Shown: positions 47,281-57,642, counted from the stretch's first letter. The stretch: 64,000 nt of DNA from Thysanoteuthis rhombus (GCA_963457665.1 OY735212.1:984397-1048396); one strand, 5' to 3'. Numbers and translations: made by a program. Notes: generated from the letters alone by a model not told the origin.

Positions 47281-48399
47281 GCCGTTCATCTAAAATCTTG
47301 AAATGAAGGGCTGGCCTATCCATTAAGCAAACCAAGGTGGTTGCCTGGGGTGCAAGTGTTCTAGGGGTGCACTCTAAACTAAAAAAAAAAAAGTAGTCAT
47401 TGGAACTTAACCATGGGTACTTATTTCAAATGCCAGGAAGGGAGCAGGAAACCCTTGCGCAAACCGACCCTGCCGAATGGTTGAATCAAATCTAGTCTTT
47501 TATTTGCCGGATCCCTGAGGTAGCGCCATCTTCTTCAGTCTCTTGTGTTTTGGTATGTCAGTATGAATTAATAAGACTTTTTCTTTTTTCTTTTTTTGTG
47601 ATTTTTCACAGGCCGATAGGGTAAACATTATTTTTATACGTTTTATGTCAATCTTTGCATGTAATATCAAATATATATGGTGTCCGTGTCTTTGTGTGTT
47701 TGTCAGTCATGCTATAAATAAAGTACCTCAGCAGTGGTGCAGCCCAACTCAATTTGGGTACCTACTCAAAAAACATGGGAGGAGATTTTTCAACAAAATG
47801 TTCTGAGAAAAAATATTTTAAAGGGTTTTTCCAGACGGGTTCTATTTACAAAGTAACTATAATGCTAAAGTAGAACTTACCTCCCGCCCATAAACATACC
47901 TCCTTGTTTTATAAGTCTATATATAACTCTTTAAGGATTTGAAGTGAAGAGACCTCTTTTTGAGTAGTTAAAAGTGAAAGAAACTTTCTCCTAAATTACT
48001 GGAGAAGTCAAAAGTGAAAGTGACTTTTTCCTAAAATTAGAACAAAAATTTTTGAGAAAAAAGCATTCAAAACAAGCGGGCGGGGGCTCTATTCATATCG
48101 TAACACTAATGAGAAACTGGACCCTTACTTTCCGGTCAGTATACATATATACATATATGCTGTGGAAAGGTTGAAAATGTGAAAAAAAAAACAACAATAA
48201 AAAAACAAACTTGAGACTACTTAGCATTTCTTTTCACCATTTTTCTCAAACAACTTCTGCCCATTGAGATGTACCAAGTAGTCTCAAGCCTTTTTCCTTT
48301 TCTATATTGTCAACTTTTCTATAACATTCTGCCGAATCTACATCCTTTCACACTCATAAATATAAAAACAAATTGCGATATATAATATTGAATCTCATT
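47281..48399. other. No gene recognised; possible decayed Penelope-like end
   Basis: On the minus strand at 47500-47545, GACTGAAGAAGATGGCGC and later GGATCCGGCAAATAAAAGAC look like a hammerhead-type CTGAAGA-stem-GAAA series with the GAAA mutated. Otherwise nothing recognised. Confidence 0.35.
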
Positions 48400-48640
48400 T
48401 GAATCTCATTTTTGGAACAATCTCCTTTTATCACAGGTTTGATATATCATTTGGCTTAGACAACGTAAATAGAATAAAAGACTGATCGAACCTGCAACCG
48501 ATAGCGTAGCAGCTTCACCCGTTGCTCTTACTGTTCAGCTACACAGTCGCCGATAAAGCAATGGTCTTGATAACTGTCTCAACGCCAAATTCTCCAAATG
48601 CTTATTCACGGTCTTTTTCGGCTCTTGTTGTTTCTTTCAA

Positions 48641-48642
<2 letters not shown>
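48400..48642 (-). mobile_element. tRNA-derived SINE, family 1, copy 1
   Basis: The minus strand starts next to the TA array, with TCGGCGACTGTGTAGCTGAA (box A region), then CGGTTGCAGGTTCGATCAG (box B), then body and tail including CAAATGATATATCAAACCTG. The copy at 56385-56690 has the same order: box A, box B, GACGTAAATAG-type body, ATCACCCGTTATA tail. Confidence 0.65.

Positions 48643-48729
<87 letters not shown>
48643..48729. repeat. (TA)n array
   Basis: 87 nt of uninterrupted TA. Confidence 0.95.
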
Positions 48730-48730
<1 letters not shown>

Positions 48731-49140
48731 TAGCTTAGTACTGACAGGGTTATTTACGTAAGGATCGGGTTGTGTGTAGAGAATAAATATTTAATTCTAA
48801 AACAAACCAATTGCCTCCTTTAAGGACAAACTGATTTTCCAGAAAATAGAATATGGTTTCAAATCACAGTCAATCGGTCCCTGTGAAGAAGAATTTGAAG
48901 ACCCGTAGCTTTTCCTATTTTGACTGATACTTACACTGGTTGAACTGAAGGGAACAGGCCACTCCCTGATAACAAATTGTCGGTAGAAAAGGAATGAATC
49001 ATCCTAAGATGTCTGCGAATCTCATCAAAACATTTTGAGAGTTCAGTTCTGATAAATAAAAAAAATGTCATAACAACTTGTTGCCTTGAGAAATATAACA
49101 AATGGCAAATGACCCTGTAGTCGTCGGAAAAAGTTAACTT
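48730..49140. other. No gene recognised
   Basis: Nothing recognised. Confidence 0.5.
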
Positions 49141-49450
49141 ATTCGCATAGACTCTTATCTTTTCTTTTCTTTCTTTCCTTCAACTTTTTTTTTTTCATTC
49201 TATCTCTCTTTCTTTTTATCTCCCTTTCTTTCTTTTAATCTCTCTCGTTTACTGTCTGTCTGTATCTCTCTCTCTCTCTTGTCTACTATCTGTCAGAATA
49301 TTTTTCTCTCTCTTTTTCCTCCTCCTCTCTTTCTTTCTTTCTCTCGTTCAGTGTTTGTTCGTCTACTTATCCGTCTATCGTTTACTGTTTGTCTGTCCCC
49401 TTCTCTCTTTTTCTCTCTAGTTTACTGTTTCTGGTCGGTCTACCTGCCCC
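49141..49450 (+). repeat. Pyrimidine-rich tract with repeated TGTCTGT words
   Basis: CTTT/CTCT-rich sequence with several GTTTACTGTTTGTCTG-like words about 50-60 nt apart (near 49248, 49349, 49380, 49421). Produces the S/F/L-rich frame 49279-49575. Confidence 0.7.
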
Positions 49451-49486
49451 CTCTAGCTTATATATATATAAGGATATATTTGGTTT

Positions 49487-49562
49487 GGAGTTTTGTGTAT
49501 CAGGGAACCCTAATACACAAAACTCCTATCATTTGTGTATTAGGGAACCTTAATACACAAAA
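49487..49562. repeat. Two tandem near-perfect hairpins, 40-nt period
   Basis: Hairpin 1: arms 49487-49505 and 49508-49526, 19 nt with a single mismatch, loop AA. Hairpin 2: arms 49532-49545 and 49548-49561, 14 nt with one mismatch, loop AA. Each arm contains TTTGTGTAT and its complement. The hairpins are copies of one 40-nt unit, and they stand at the upstream edge of the Penelope-like segment. Confidence 0.85.
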
Positions 49563-49569
49563 CTCCTAC

Positions 49570-50110
49570 CAATAATATCCTCACACCAACATCTAAGATA
49601 CATTCAATAATGGAAGCTTCAAAGTCACCAAGACCCATAGAAAAATTCACCTTAGCCAGTTATAACCGCTGTCCAAATCATAGCCAACACATTTTCAATA
49701 ACTTATAAGTTTGGAACCTATGTAGCTCCTTGACAACACCATCCCTCCATTTACACTATCCCTAACATACCAAAAAATCTAACTCCACATCACTCCTCCC
49801 TAACCTGACACACTTTGCCCTCCCCAAGACCAACTGCTACTGCTTAACCGAAGACCTGATACCTAACTGGACATTCTTCCACTCAGCAGGAGGCCTCCAG
49901 CAGCCTTTACAACACAATTTACCCGCAATGCATAGCCCCTGATAGTGGACTATGGTTCCACGTGGGAACTTTTAACACACACTCACACAACACACACCAC
50001 TGAAGATGGGAAGAATCCCGAAACATGTCTGGACAATTTACATCTAAGGATTAATAAACCTTACCTCTAAACACATTACTCCCGAGTCTGTCTCACTCTC
50101 TACAGTACAC

Positions 50111-50112
<2 letters not shown>
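49570..50112 (+). mobile_element. Penelope-like terminal repeat (pLTR-like) segment
   Basis: Contains a hammerhead fold at 49997-50032, then GGATTAATAAACCTTACC, CTCCCGAGTCTGTCTCACTC and AGTACACATTATATA leading into a TA run. The last 120 nt recur inverted at 44167-44290. Directly downstream, after the TA run, is a Penelope-type RT relic on the same strand, supporting assignment to that element. The upstream boundary is not defined; the hairpin pair at 49487 may be close to it. Confidence 0.7.
49997..50032 (+). ncRNA. Type I hammerhead ribozyme, best candidate
   Basis: CCA (49997-49999, stem I), CUGAAGA (50000-50006, core), stem II GGG/CCC around an AAGAAU loop with a U-C opposition next to the core, GAAA (50020-50023), ACA/UGU (stem III without a loop), C17 (50029, in a GUC triplet), UGG (50030-50032, stem I). 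All invariant core positions visible to me are present. The minimal, loopless stem III and short stem I match the Penelope-type hammerheads, which are thought to work best as dimers. The mismatched stem II base pair is the main weakness. Confidence 0.7.

Positions 50113-50169
<57 letters not shown>
50113..50169. repeat. (TA)n array
   Basis: 57 nt of TA between the hammerhead-bearing segment and the RT relic. Confidence 0.95.
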
Positions 50170-50173
<4 letters not shown>

Positions 50174-50184
50174 TTTTTTTAAAA

Positions 50185-51555
50185 GAAAACTTACCAAAAC
50201 GACTGAAAACAATACTCTCTTAACCTCCTTTGATGTGGAGTCCTTACACTCGAACATTTGCCACGAACTATATACACTGGGATTCTGGCTTGATAAGTAC
50301 CCCAATGAAATACTGAAAAGATTTGATAAAAAAATTCATTCTAAAATCCATGCAATTCATTTTAGAAGACAACATCTTTCTATTCAACAATAACTTTTTC
50401 CAACAAATTAGAGGACCAGCAATGGGAACCGAAATTGCAATTGAAAGAACAATTGTATACTAGAGTATACGAAAGATTTGGAACTGAATTTTCAGACACT
50501 TTAAAAAATCGTGGACACGCTTTTTAGACGATTGTTTTGTAATATGGAACACATTGGAAGAAGGATTTCTGCATCTACATCACATATTGATAATCTACAT
50601 GAATGCATTAATTTTACAATGGAATTTAATGAACACGTAATTCCATTATTAGAGTGTAAAATCATGAAAAACGGAAGAGAAATAAAAGCTGACATACATT
50701 ACAAACCCACAGACAGTAAAACTTACTTCCATCTTTCATCATGTCACCCTAAACACACAAAGGTCTGTATACCATTTTCATTACCTCAACGTTTAAAAAC
50801 AATGATATCCGAACAGAGTACTCTAAATCTTAGACTCGAGGAACTAAAAAAATACCTGGTTGAACAAAATTAACCCCTCTCCCTAATTACAGCTGTAATT
50901 TAAAAAAAAACTCAATCAGATAGATAACAATTACTAGTAGTAAACACCAAAACTAATACAATAACCATTATATCATTCATTAACACCCATAACGCTTCAA
51001 ACCCTAAAATTTAAAAAATAAATATTTAACACGACATTCACATTGTAAAAAGAGCCTCCTACATGAATGACATCATCATAAATTTCTCAATTATTGAAAG
51101 TAAACGCCAACTTCCCAATTCAAAAGAATCTACTGACAAAAGCCACGTATTCTGAGGAACCAGTGAAAAAGATAACCAAATGCAATTGACCAAATTGCAA
51201 CTTGTGTATACACATAATAGAAGGGGATAAATATACCTCCAAATGTATTAAAACCTTTGAAATCAAATCCAACATCTCTTGTGACGTTAAAAACATCATC
51301 TATGCCATTATTTGTTAAGGTTGCAACAAAGAATACATAGGGAAAACATTCTATCTCTGAAACAGGACCACTGTACATAGATTACAAATAAGACATCCCT
51401 TGACTTGAAGTTAGTTCACACATTATCAGTGTTGTCCACGAGAACCAAAATTCTAAGTTTTCTCTTTCTACAAAATGAACACCTACAATGTTGCAGAATG
51501 AGAAAATGAAACAAATTTCATTAATTCTTTAAAACCTTTACTAAATTCTTATTAA
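50185..51555 (+). pseudogene. Penelope-like element: reverse transcriptase and GIY-YIG relic
   Basis: Enzyme remnant that copied RNA into DNA and cut the target with a GIY-YIG nuclease. In order: LLTSFDVESLHSNI (RT motif with the first catalytic D, about 50215), FQQIRGPAMGTEIA (about 50397), RFLDDCFVIWNTLEE (catalytic DD, about 50519), and, in the shifted frame 50511-50873, INFTMEFNEHVIPLLECKI with YKPTDSKTYFHLSSCHPKHT. Near 51190 CNLCIHIIEGDKYT, then NIIYAIIC and GCNKEYIGKTFYL (51290-51360) form the GIY-YIG domain, and ENETNFINSLKPLLNSY ends the protein at 51555. Several frameshifts and stops; the N-terminus is missing, so 5' truncated or replaced by the TA run. Confidence 0.9.
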
Positions 51556-52200
51556 TTCCTCATATGGTTATGCATTTGAAAAAAAAATCAATAGATTCAT
51601 ATCGTGACTTACTTAAAAAATCTGCGTTCATATCCAAGTACAATTCTGCTCTACTGTGAACACACTCACGCACACACATACACACACATTGATTCTCTTT
51701 CATACACACTCATATTATGACTTACTACACAAATCTGCTACCATACCAAAATACAATTCAACCATTATGTGAACACACATATTCACACATTGATTCTTCA
51801 CCTCTTTACTTCTCTAACATACACATTTACATTATCATTTACTACATCAAAATACCAGTCAACCACACTGTAAACACGCACATTCTGACAGATTGATACC
51901 TCATCCTCCTTACCTCTCTCCTTAAAGGGAGTTCCAGCATGAAATCCTTTCTTCCCAAAGAACTCACCAACAATTAGAAGTTTTATCACACCCATGGAGG
52001 ATTGATATATAAATGACCTGAATTTAACCCCTTCTACTGGACAGTGGAAAATGATGACTAGAAACAGAATCGCACAAGCCTTCGGAAGACATATACGAAA
52101 CCAGTTGAGGCTCATTACTAAAAATAAAAAAAACTGCTATACCTAAAAACCGTAATTTAAAAAATTGGCTCTCCTTTTTCACACTTCTCTTGAATTTTTT
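51556..52200 (+). mobile_element. Penelope-like element, 3' region
   Basis: Sequence between the RT/GIY-YIG stop and the TA array at 52218, probably 3' untranslated and terminal region. It contains two diverged repeats of a roughly 125-nt unit (TTACTTAAAAAATCTGCGTT near 51609 and TTACTACACAAATCTGCTAC near 51722, each followed by CACACATTGATTCT-like words). No clear second hammerhead seen. Confidence 0.5.
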
Positions 52201-52216
52201 CTCGGAATTTGCCAAC

Positions 52217-52217
<1 letters not shown>

Positions 52218-52281
<64 letters not shown>
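52218..52281. repeat. (TA)n array
   Basis: 64 nt of TA directly downstream of the Penelope-like 3' region. Confidence 0.95.
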
Positions 52282-52284
<3 letters not shown>

Positions 52285-52463
52285 CTGTGAAGGCAATGTG
52301 TACGCATGTAGTGCCAGTAATCAATTTATGAATAGAAATAAGAATGAGGGATTCAAATGATTGTTTGAAATCCAGAAAGGTTTCTTGTAAGACGCTACAC
52401 AATCTTTTGATAAGTAGCATACACTGTACTTATTTGTTCGTAAACAAGCGACACCAACCTGTT

Positions 52464-52464
52464 A

Positions 52465-52503
<39 letters not shown>
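52464..52503. repeat. (CTAT)n microsatellite
   Basis: Ten perfect tetranucleotide units. Confidence 0.95.
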
Positions 52504-53294
52504 AGACATAACTTACTTAGAGAGGAAATAAGTGTCATAATGGTTATCCACTCAACGGTGAACAATCTCAGGGACGGCATGAACCCAACTCTCCCTGCTT
52601 TGTGTCATATTACGTCACAGTTTTTTGTGTGTGGGGGACCAAACAGGGTATTCGCCCTGAACCCCTGGTTCAAACCTACTGACAGACGGTGAAAGATTGA
52701 AACTTATAGAGGCTTGGAATCAAAAGGTTGATATGAACAGTGACAGCTTTTAAGAATTCAGCTTAAGCACTCCCCAGTCCTTCACAAGAGAACTGGCATC
52801 TGGATACATCATTTGCACCCCCCTGGATATATATCCTTTTGCAGCCCATCCCTCCAGGGAGACTGGCAGTGAACGACCATGGACGTATCCTAAGTGGGGA
52901 TCAGAAAAAAAAAACTTCCTCAAGAGAACTTGGATGGGGGTTGCAAAAATATCCGAGAAACGTTGATGACCTTCAATTCATTATTTCTCTCCCGAGTCGA
53001 CGACGTGTCAAAACAAAAATCTTCGACGGTGAATTTTTTTCTTTCTATCTTTCTTTCTTTCTCCCTTTCTTTCTCTCTTTCTTTTTTTTTCTATTTTGTA
53101 TTTTTTATGTATGTTTTTTTCTGTCATCTGCCAGAATCTGGACTCATTTTTTTTTGCCTTTTCCTTATTTGTCTTCACTTATTAGTCGTTAACTGATCCA
53201 ATAAGCTGGATAGATCTGTCCTGCATTTTTCACTGTCAGGAATTTCTTTGTTTACACTGACACGTCATACACAGATTTGTATGAAATCACAAAA
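52504..53294. other. No gene recognised; dispersed fragment and CTTT tract
   Basis: 52570-52620 matches 34690-34730 (GCATGAACCCAACTCTCCCT). A CTTT-rich tract at 53035-53105 causes the F/L/S-rich frames at 52839-53196. Confidence 0.5.
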
Positions 53295-53660
53295 GGGCTA
53301 AAGATTGAACAACCAGAGCCACCAAAGATGGCAAAGAATTCTAACTATTTCATGCAAGCGTGTGTTTGTGTGTTTGTGTGTTTTGGTGCTTTTGGCCATA
53401 CTGTTCTGTCTACAGACTTGAAAGTTGGCATTGGTACTTCATTAAATCTCTTCTAAATGTTTTTTCAACTTTTGGAAGAAAGCTTTTTTAGATTTTTTTT
53501 TGGGGGGGGGCTTAATTTTCATGGGTTTAATATTAAAATCTAGAACTCTGGAATCAAGATGTATCTAGATGGTTTTTTTTTTCAATCTGATTTCGATGGA
53601 ATTTTTTTACGTGAATTAAAATTTTGAAGCTACGATTGTTCCATTATTGACTGTTATTGC
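53295..53660 (+). repeat. Dispersed repeat family A, longest copy
   Basis: GATTGAACAACCAGAGCCAC, GGTGCTTTTGGCCATACTGT, CTGTCTACAGACTTGAAAGT, GGGCTTAATTTTCATGG and TCTAGATGG follow one another as in the copies at 1250 and 24380 (inverted). Confidence 0.55.
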
Positions 53661-54355
53661 GAGTTTTCTCCTTACTTATCCGTTTTTACTTGATCCAAGG
53701 AACTACTTAGTCTAGACTGACTCGTTATAAAAAGATTCGTCTGAAATCACAAATAGATTTAGGACTTATTTCATATCTGCTAATACTGTTGGAAAAGGCA
53801 TATGTACGCACAAGTTTCTCTCTCTTTGTTCACTCAGTATCTCCAAAAGTTCTCTATGAATTTCAATGATATTTTGTGGAAGGGTCGGTCATTATAATAT
53901 AGACATGAGTGAACACAAATGCAGACACTACACTATCATTTTTCATTTGCAAATCGGCTTGAATCTTAGCGTTTTTCAAATTAGCGTATTTTAGGAGTAA
54001 CTTGATTCAATATCGCTGGCCGCAATACACAATTTGGGATACTTCAAAGATAATCCCAGTTAATCAGAATTTATCATAAATAGGTAAAAAATCAGATAAT
54101 CTGGGTGAGTGCAAATATAGACCCCCTTCTATTATTATCCATTTGCAAATCACCCGGACCTTGTATCAAATTCTTGAAAATGGTGCATTTCTGGGTTTCT
54201 TTGATTCATTATCTCCGACTACAATGCACCAATTTGCTTATTTTGAGCTCACACACACTGAAATGATACAGAGATGAGCCATTTCGAAATGTTTAAATTC
54301 AAGTGTTTTATACCTCTTCTCGATGGTGTAAAATACATTAATACCTTTGAGTACC
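53661..54355. other. No gene recognised
   Basis: Nothing recognised. Confidence 0.5.
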
Positions 54356-54610
54356 AGTGGGGTCCACTGAAAAAAAATCATCACCACTAAGGTATCTTTG
54401 TAAATATCAGTACCACTTAGATCCTCTAGTGCATGTTAGTATTACCCAATATAACCAAGTACAGATAAGTACCGCTCAATGCAACGAAGTTAAGATTACC
54501 ACCATTAAATGGAGCCAAATTAAAATTACTACCGCTTAATGGGATCAAGTTAAGATTACTGTCACCTAATGGGACCAAGTTAAGATCAGCACCACCAGGA
54601 TAAAAATCAG
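54356..54610 (-). repeat. 30-bp tandem repeats, block 1 (decapeptide-coding on minus strand)
   Basis: Units of about 30 nt built on AATGGGACCAAGTTAAGAT plus TACTACCACCT. The minus strand is open for 66 codons (54426-54626) and reads as ten-residue repeats: LGDSNLNLIP, LSGSNFNLAP, FNGGNLNFVA. The unit length is a multiple of three and the hydrophobic positions are kept, but there is no recognised domain and no obvious splice context. Confidence 0.7.
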
Positions 54611-54835
54611 AGAGAAAAGTGGGCAAAAAGGTATTATAACGATATATTAAACTGAAAGTATGTTAAAGACATCATGGCTTCCATGCCTTTTAAAAAAGGA
54701 AGGGATACAGGATCTGGCCGAGAGTGTACCCAAGGACTATCTTGATATTGTAATCATCATCATCATCACCATGAGCCATTATCCGTCTGACTGGCAAAAC
54801 CTTCGATTTTATTCAAACATCTCATGTCTAGTCCT
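54611..54835. other. Spacer between the two 30-bp repeat blocks
   Basis: Unrelated sequence with a CATCATCATCATCACCATG run at 54757. Both blocks end in GAGAAAA(A)GTGGG (54610-54625 and 55088-55102), so the flank was duplicated with the repeat. Confidence 0.5.
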
Positions 54836-55100
54836 TTCTTATTGCTATCCTAACCAAATAAAGATTAGAAACACCCATTTGAACGAAATTACGATCAGTA
54901 CCACCAAATCTAACTGAATAAGGATCAGTATCATACATTCTAATAAAAAAAAGATCAGTACCATCCAATTTAGCCAAATAAAGATCGGTAGAATCCAATC
55001 TAACCAAGTAAGGGTTAGTAGCATCCAATTTAATTAAATAAAGATCAGTACCATTCAATTTAACCGAGTGAAGATCAGTTCTACCATGAGAAAAAAGTGG
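54836..55100 (-). repeat. 30-bp tandem repeats, block 2 (decapeptide-coding on minus strand)
   Basis: Seven to eight units based on CAATTTAACCAAATAAAGAT plus CAGTACCATC. The minus strand is open from 55058 to 54828 (76 codons) and reads LDATNPYLVR, LDSTDLYLAK, LDGTDLFFIR. It shares the L-x-G/S/A-x-x-L-x-L pattern of block 1. Confidence 0.75.
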
Positions 55101-55694
55101 GGTTAATCTTTAATTGACCCATTTTACTTTCGTGGCGCCACGATGGGAAGTGTGTCATTTGCTGACGACAGAGCCAAGTGTAACTTCTTGAAATCTTGCT
55201 ACGTCATTTCTGACATCAAATGGAGATTCTTTGATCTATTTCAAGAGTGACAAGTTCTCTCTCTCGAAGAAGACACACCCAAATATTACATTTGAGTGTT
55301 GGACATTTCGGCTTCTGCTTGTCAATCACGCATGGTTGGGTTTTCTTTTATTATCAACACATGGAAAGATAATTCTTACCCAAATCATTATAATCTGTAT
55401 GAAAAGTTTTTAGCTGGTCATAGTTTCTTTCTTTTTTCCTAATAGATCAAAGCATGGGACAGTATTTGTAAAAAAACAAACGTATTTTTAAAAATTCTTG
55501 CTATCTTGATGACATAAAATTACAAACATACGGAACCATCCGAAGACCTTTCTAGCATCATTATAATGCTCTGTCTTCAAGTTATGTTGGTACTGAGCTC
55601 TCGAAATAAATCATATAAATTCAACTTTACTGACGTTTGTGGTTAATTTTTCCTCTTAAATTTCCAAACAATTGTAGCTGATATAAATATGTAT
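55101..55694. other. No gene recognised
   Basis: Nothing recognised. TTTACTTTCGTGGCGCCACG at 55126 holds a 12-nt palindrome (CGTGGCGCCACG). Confidence 0.5.
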
Positions 55695-55765
55695 GTATAA
55701 TGAGGAGAAGATACACTACACAAACAAGTCTATGTTTCTGCCCAGTAAGGGCTTCTTCAAGCAAA
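55695..55765 (-). ncRNA. Decayed hammerhead-like motif
   Basis: On the minus strand UUGAAGA, a GCCC/GGGC stem II and GAAAC follow in order, as in Penelope-type hammerheads, but C3 is U, the base pair next to the core is lost and no stem III pairs. Sequence memory of such an element rather than a ribozyme. Confidence 0.3.
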
Positions 55766-56197
55766 TGATTCAGTTTTAAATTCGTATTTAGGGCATTTTT
55801 TAGGGGGTGTCTATTTTTCAAGGACATAGGACTTTCCTTTTATCTTATTTATGTATCTTTTCATTTTTGTTTACTGGTTGGTCATTGCTCGTTATGTTTC
55901 TTGTTCTATTTAGCGGGGATGTTGTATTCGTCAGTAGTTATAATTTTGAATTAGGAGGATATAATGTACGCATTTTTTTGTTATCAGTATTTAATCGTTG
56001 CTCTGAGGTATATTATTTTCATTTTAGGGCGGAAATGTAAACGTGATTGTGTAGCGAATTTTAGCTCTATTCAGCATATTTTGAGCTTTATTCTGAATCT
56101 ACTTGATGTTTAAGGTTACATTATCGAGCACTTTATGAAATAAACCCAACACACTTCGGATATTGTAACATATTATATTGCATTCCTGATTCGTTAT

Positions 56198-56208
<11 letters not shown>
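55766..56208. other. No gene recognised
   Basis: A 77-codon plus-strand frame (55807-56040) is hydrophobic (FLFTGWSLLVMFLVLFSG) but is unrelated to any protein I recognise and lacks splice context. Confidence 0.4.

Positions 56209-56295
<87 letters not shown>
56209..56295. repeat. (TA)n-(GA)n-(GATA)n compound microsatellite
   Basis: Same three-part order as at 32665-32771. Confidence 0.95.
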
Positions 56296-56384
56296 GGATA
56301 TAGATATTCACACACAAATATTTATACAAATATACATATATATATAGAGAGAGAGAGGGGGAAAGAGAGAGACAGAGATATTGT

Positions 56385-56690
56385 ATTATAAATTGTGGTA
56401 CATTATGTAGAAATTCTCATTTAGACTGATCACCCGTTATATCCCGGTGGATGTAATATTTGGTCTTGATGACGTAAATAGAAAAAAAAAATGATCACAG
56501 AAAATGGAGCTGTTGCAGGAATCGAACTTGCGACCGATAGGGTTGTTGCTTCAACGAAGTCTTATTCTTGCAAGTGAGCTGAACAGCTGCCAATAATGCA
56601 AAGGCCCAAAAAATTGTTTCAACTCCAAATTCTCATCTTGCTCATTCTCGGTATGAATCTTCTCTATTTGTTTCTTTCGGTACGACTATT
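56385..56690 (-). mobile_element. tRNA-derived SINE, family 1, copy 2
   Basis: The minus strand begins with TTGGCAGCTGTTCAGCTC (box A region, 56598-56581), then CGGTCGCAAGTTCGATTCC (box B, perfect match to the consensus), then the body and the tail with ATAACGGGTGATC at 56438-56426. It parallels 48400-48642. The internal promoter is well preserved, so this looks like a relatively young copy. Confidence 0.75.
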
Positions 56691-56985
56691 ATGCTATTAA
56701 GAAATAGATATATGATCAGACATAATGGTTATGAATTACATCATATTATATAAAAACTCTAATTGGAAACGATCACCCGTTATAACAGCGTGTATCATTT
56801 GGCCTAGATAATCAGACAGAATGGTCGTAAATTGTATTGAACTGATCATTCTACTTAGGTTGTCTATGTCAAATGGTAGGTTCACCGTGTTATAACGGGT
56901 GACCATTTCAAATAAAAAGTTTCTATGTAATACAACATATTATCATTCTGTCGGATCGTATATTCATTTCTTGATAACATATATA
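56691..56985. repeat. Large inverted repeat made of SINE tails
   Basis: Arm 1 (about 56695-56815) carries AAGAAATAGATATATGATC, TAATGGTTATGAATTACATC and GATCACCCGTTATAACA. Arm 2 (about 56866-56980), reverse complemented, carries AAGAAATGAATATACGATCC, GAATGATAATATGTTGTATT and GTCACCCGTTATAACAC in the same order. Both arms resemble the tail of the adjacent SINE (56385-56470). The spacer is about 50 nt, so the RNA or DNA could fold into a 110-nt stem. Confidence 0.75.
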
Positions 56986-57280
56986 TCTGCGGGGTATCAC
57001 GACAATAAGGCTGCTTCAAGGCTCAATTTTAATAGAGATTAACCCCCCACCCCCCAAAAAACTAATAATGCCTTATACCCCCTCAATCATCTCTTTGGTC
57101 CACATATTGTTCTTGCATCCTTTCCACTTTTCGAAAGACGAAGTCCTATGAAGTCCTTTTTTGAAATTACAAGCAGCTACTTCACCACATTCTTATTAAT
57201 CTCATCCACTGTCTAAAATCCCCCCCATTTTCTTTAATAGCTACAATGATTGAGTGAATTTCTGTTGCTTGTTGTTTCAG
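56986..57280. other. Intron-like sequence before the exon cluster
   Basis: AT- and C-rich sequence ending in the polypyrimidine tract TTTCTGTTGCTTGTTGTTTC and AG at 57279-57280. Confidence 0.4.
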
Positions 57281-57327
57281 ATTGTCTTGAGAGAAATTGG
57301 TGCTTATTCTGATATTGATGTTGACAG
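57281..57327 (+). CDS. Candidate internal coding exon (47 nt), unidentified gene
   Basis: A strong acceptor (polypyrimidine tract then TTTCAG, ending 57280) and donor (CAG/GTAAGA at 57328) bound 47 nt. Only one of three frames is open; it reads IVLREIGAYSDIDVD with two extra nucleotides, so the exon ends in phase 2. The first nucleotide of either 78-nt exon downstream completes the codon (AG plus A gives R), and each of those also has only one open frame, the compatible one. I do not recognise the protein. It is a short acidic-ended segment of a larger polypeptide whose other exons must lie outside the window or be too short to see. Introns to the next exons would be 739 nt (to 58067) or 2,874 nt (to 60202). 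Confidence 0.5.
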
Positions 57328-57640
57328 GTAAGACACTTCTTTTCTAATGATTAATTATTCAAGTTTATTTCATTGTTATTATAAATTAAAGCTCACTCCT
57401 AAAACTTGTTAAATATGCCAATGATTACTGCATATTTCAGCAGATAAGAAAAGATCCTTAATTTCAGTTTGAATTTCAAGGATATGCAATACTGCCTCAT
57501 GATTGACCCGTCCGCAATTATCAGATGGCGAGCTGGTAAAATTTGACCGTCCCTTACGAGGAGGATCAGGACAGTACGACTGTCATCCTCAAAATATTCG
57601 GTTAGTACAGCTGCCAACGATTTAAAAAAAAAGATACCTC

Positions 57641-57642
<2 letters not shown>

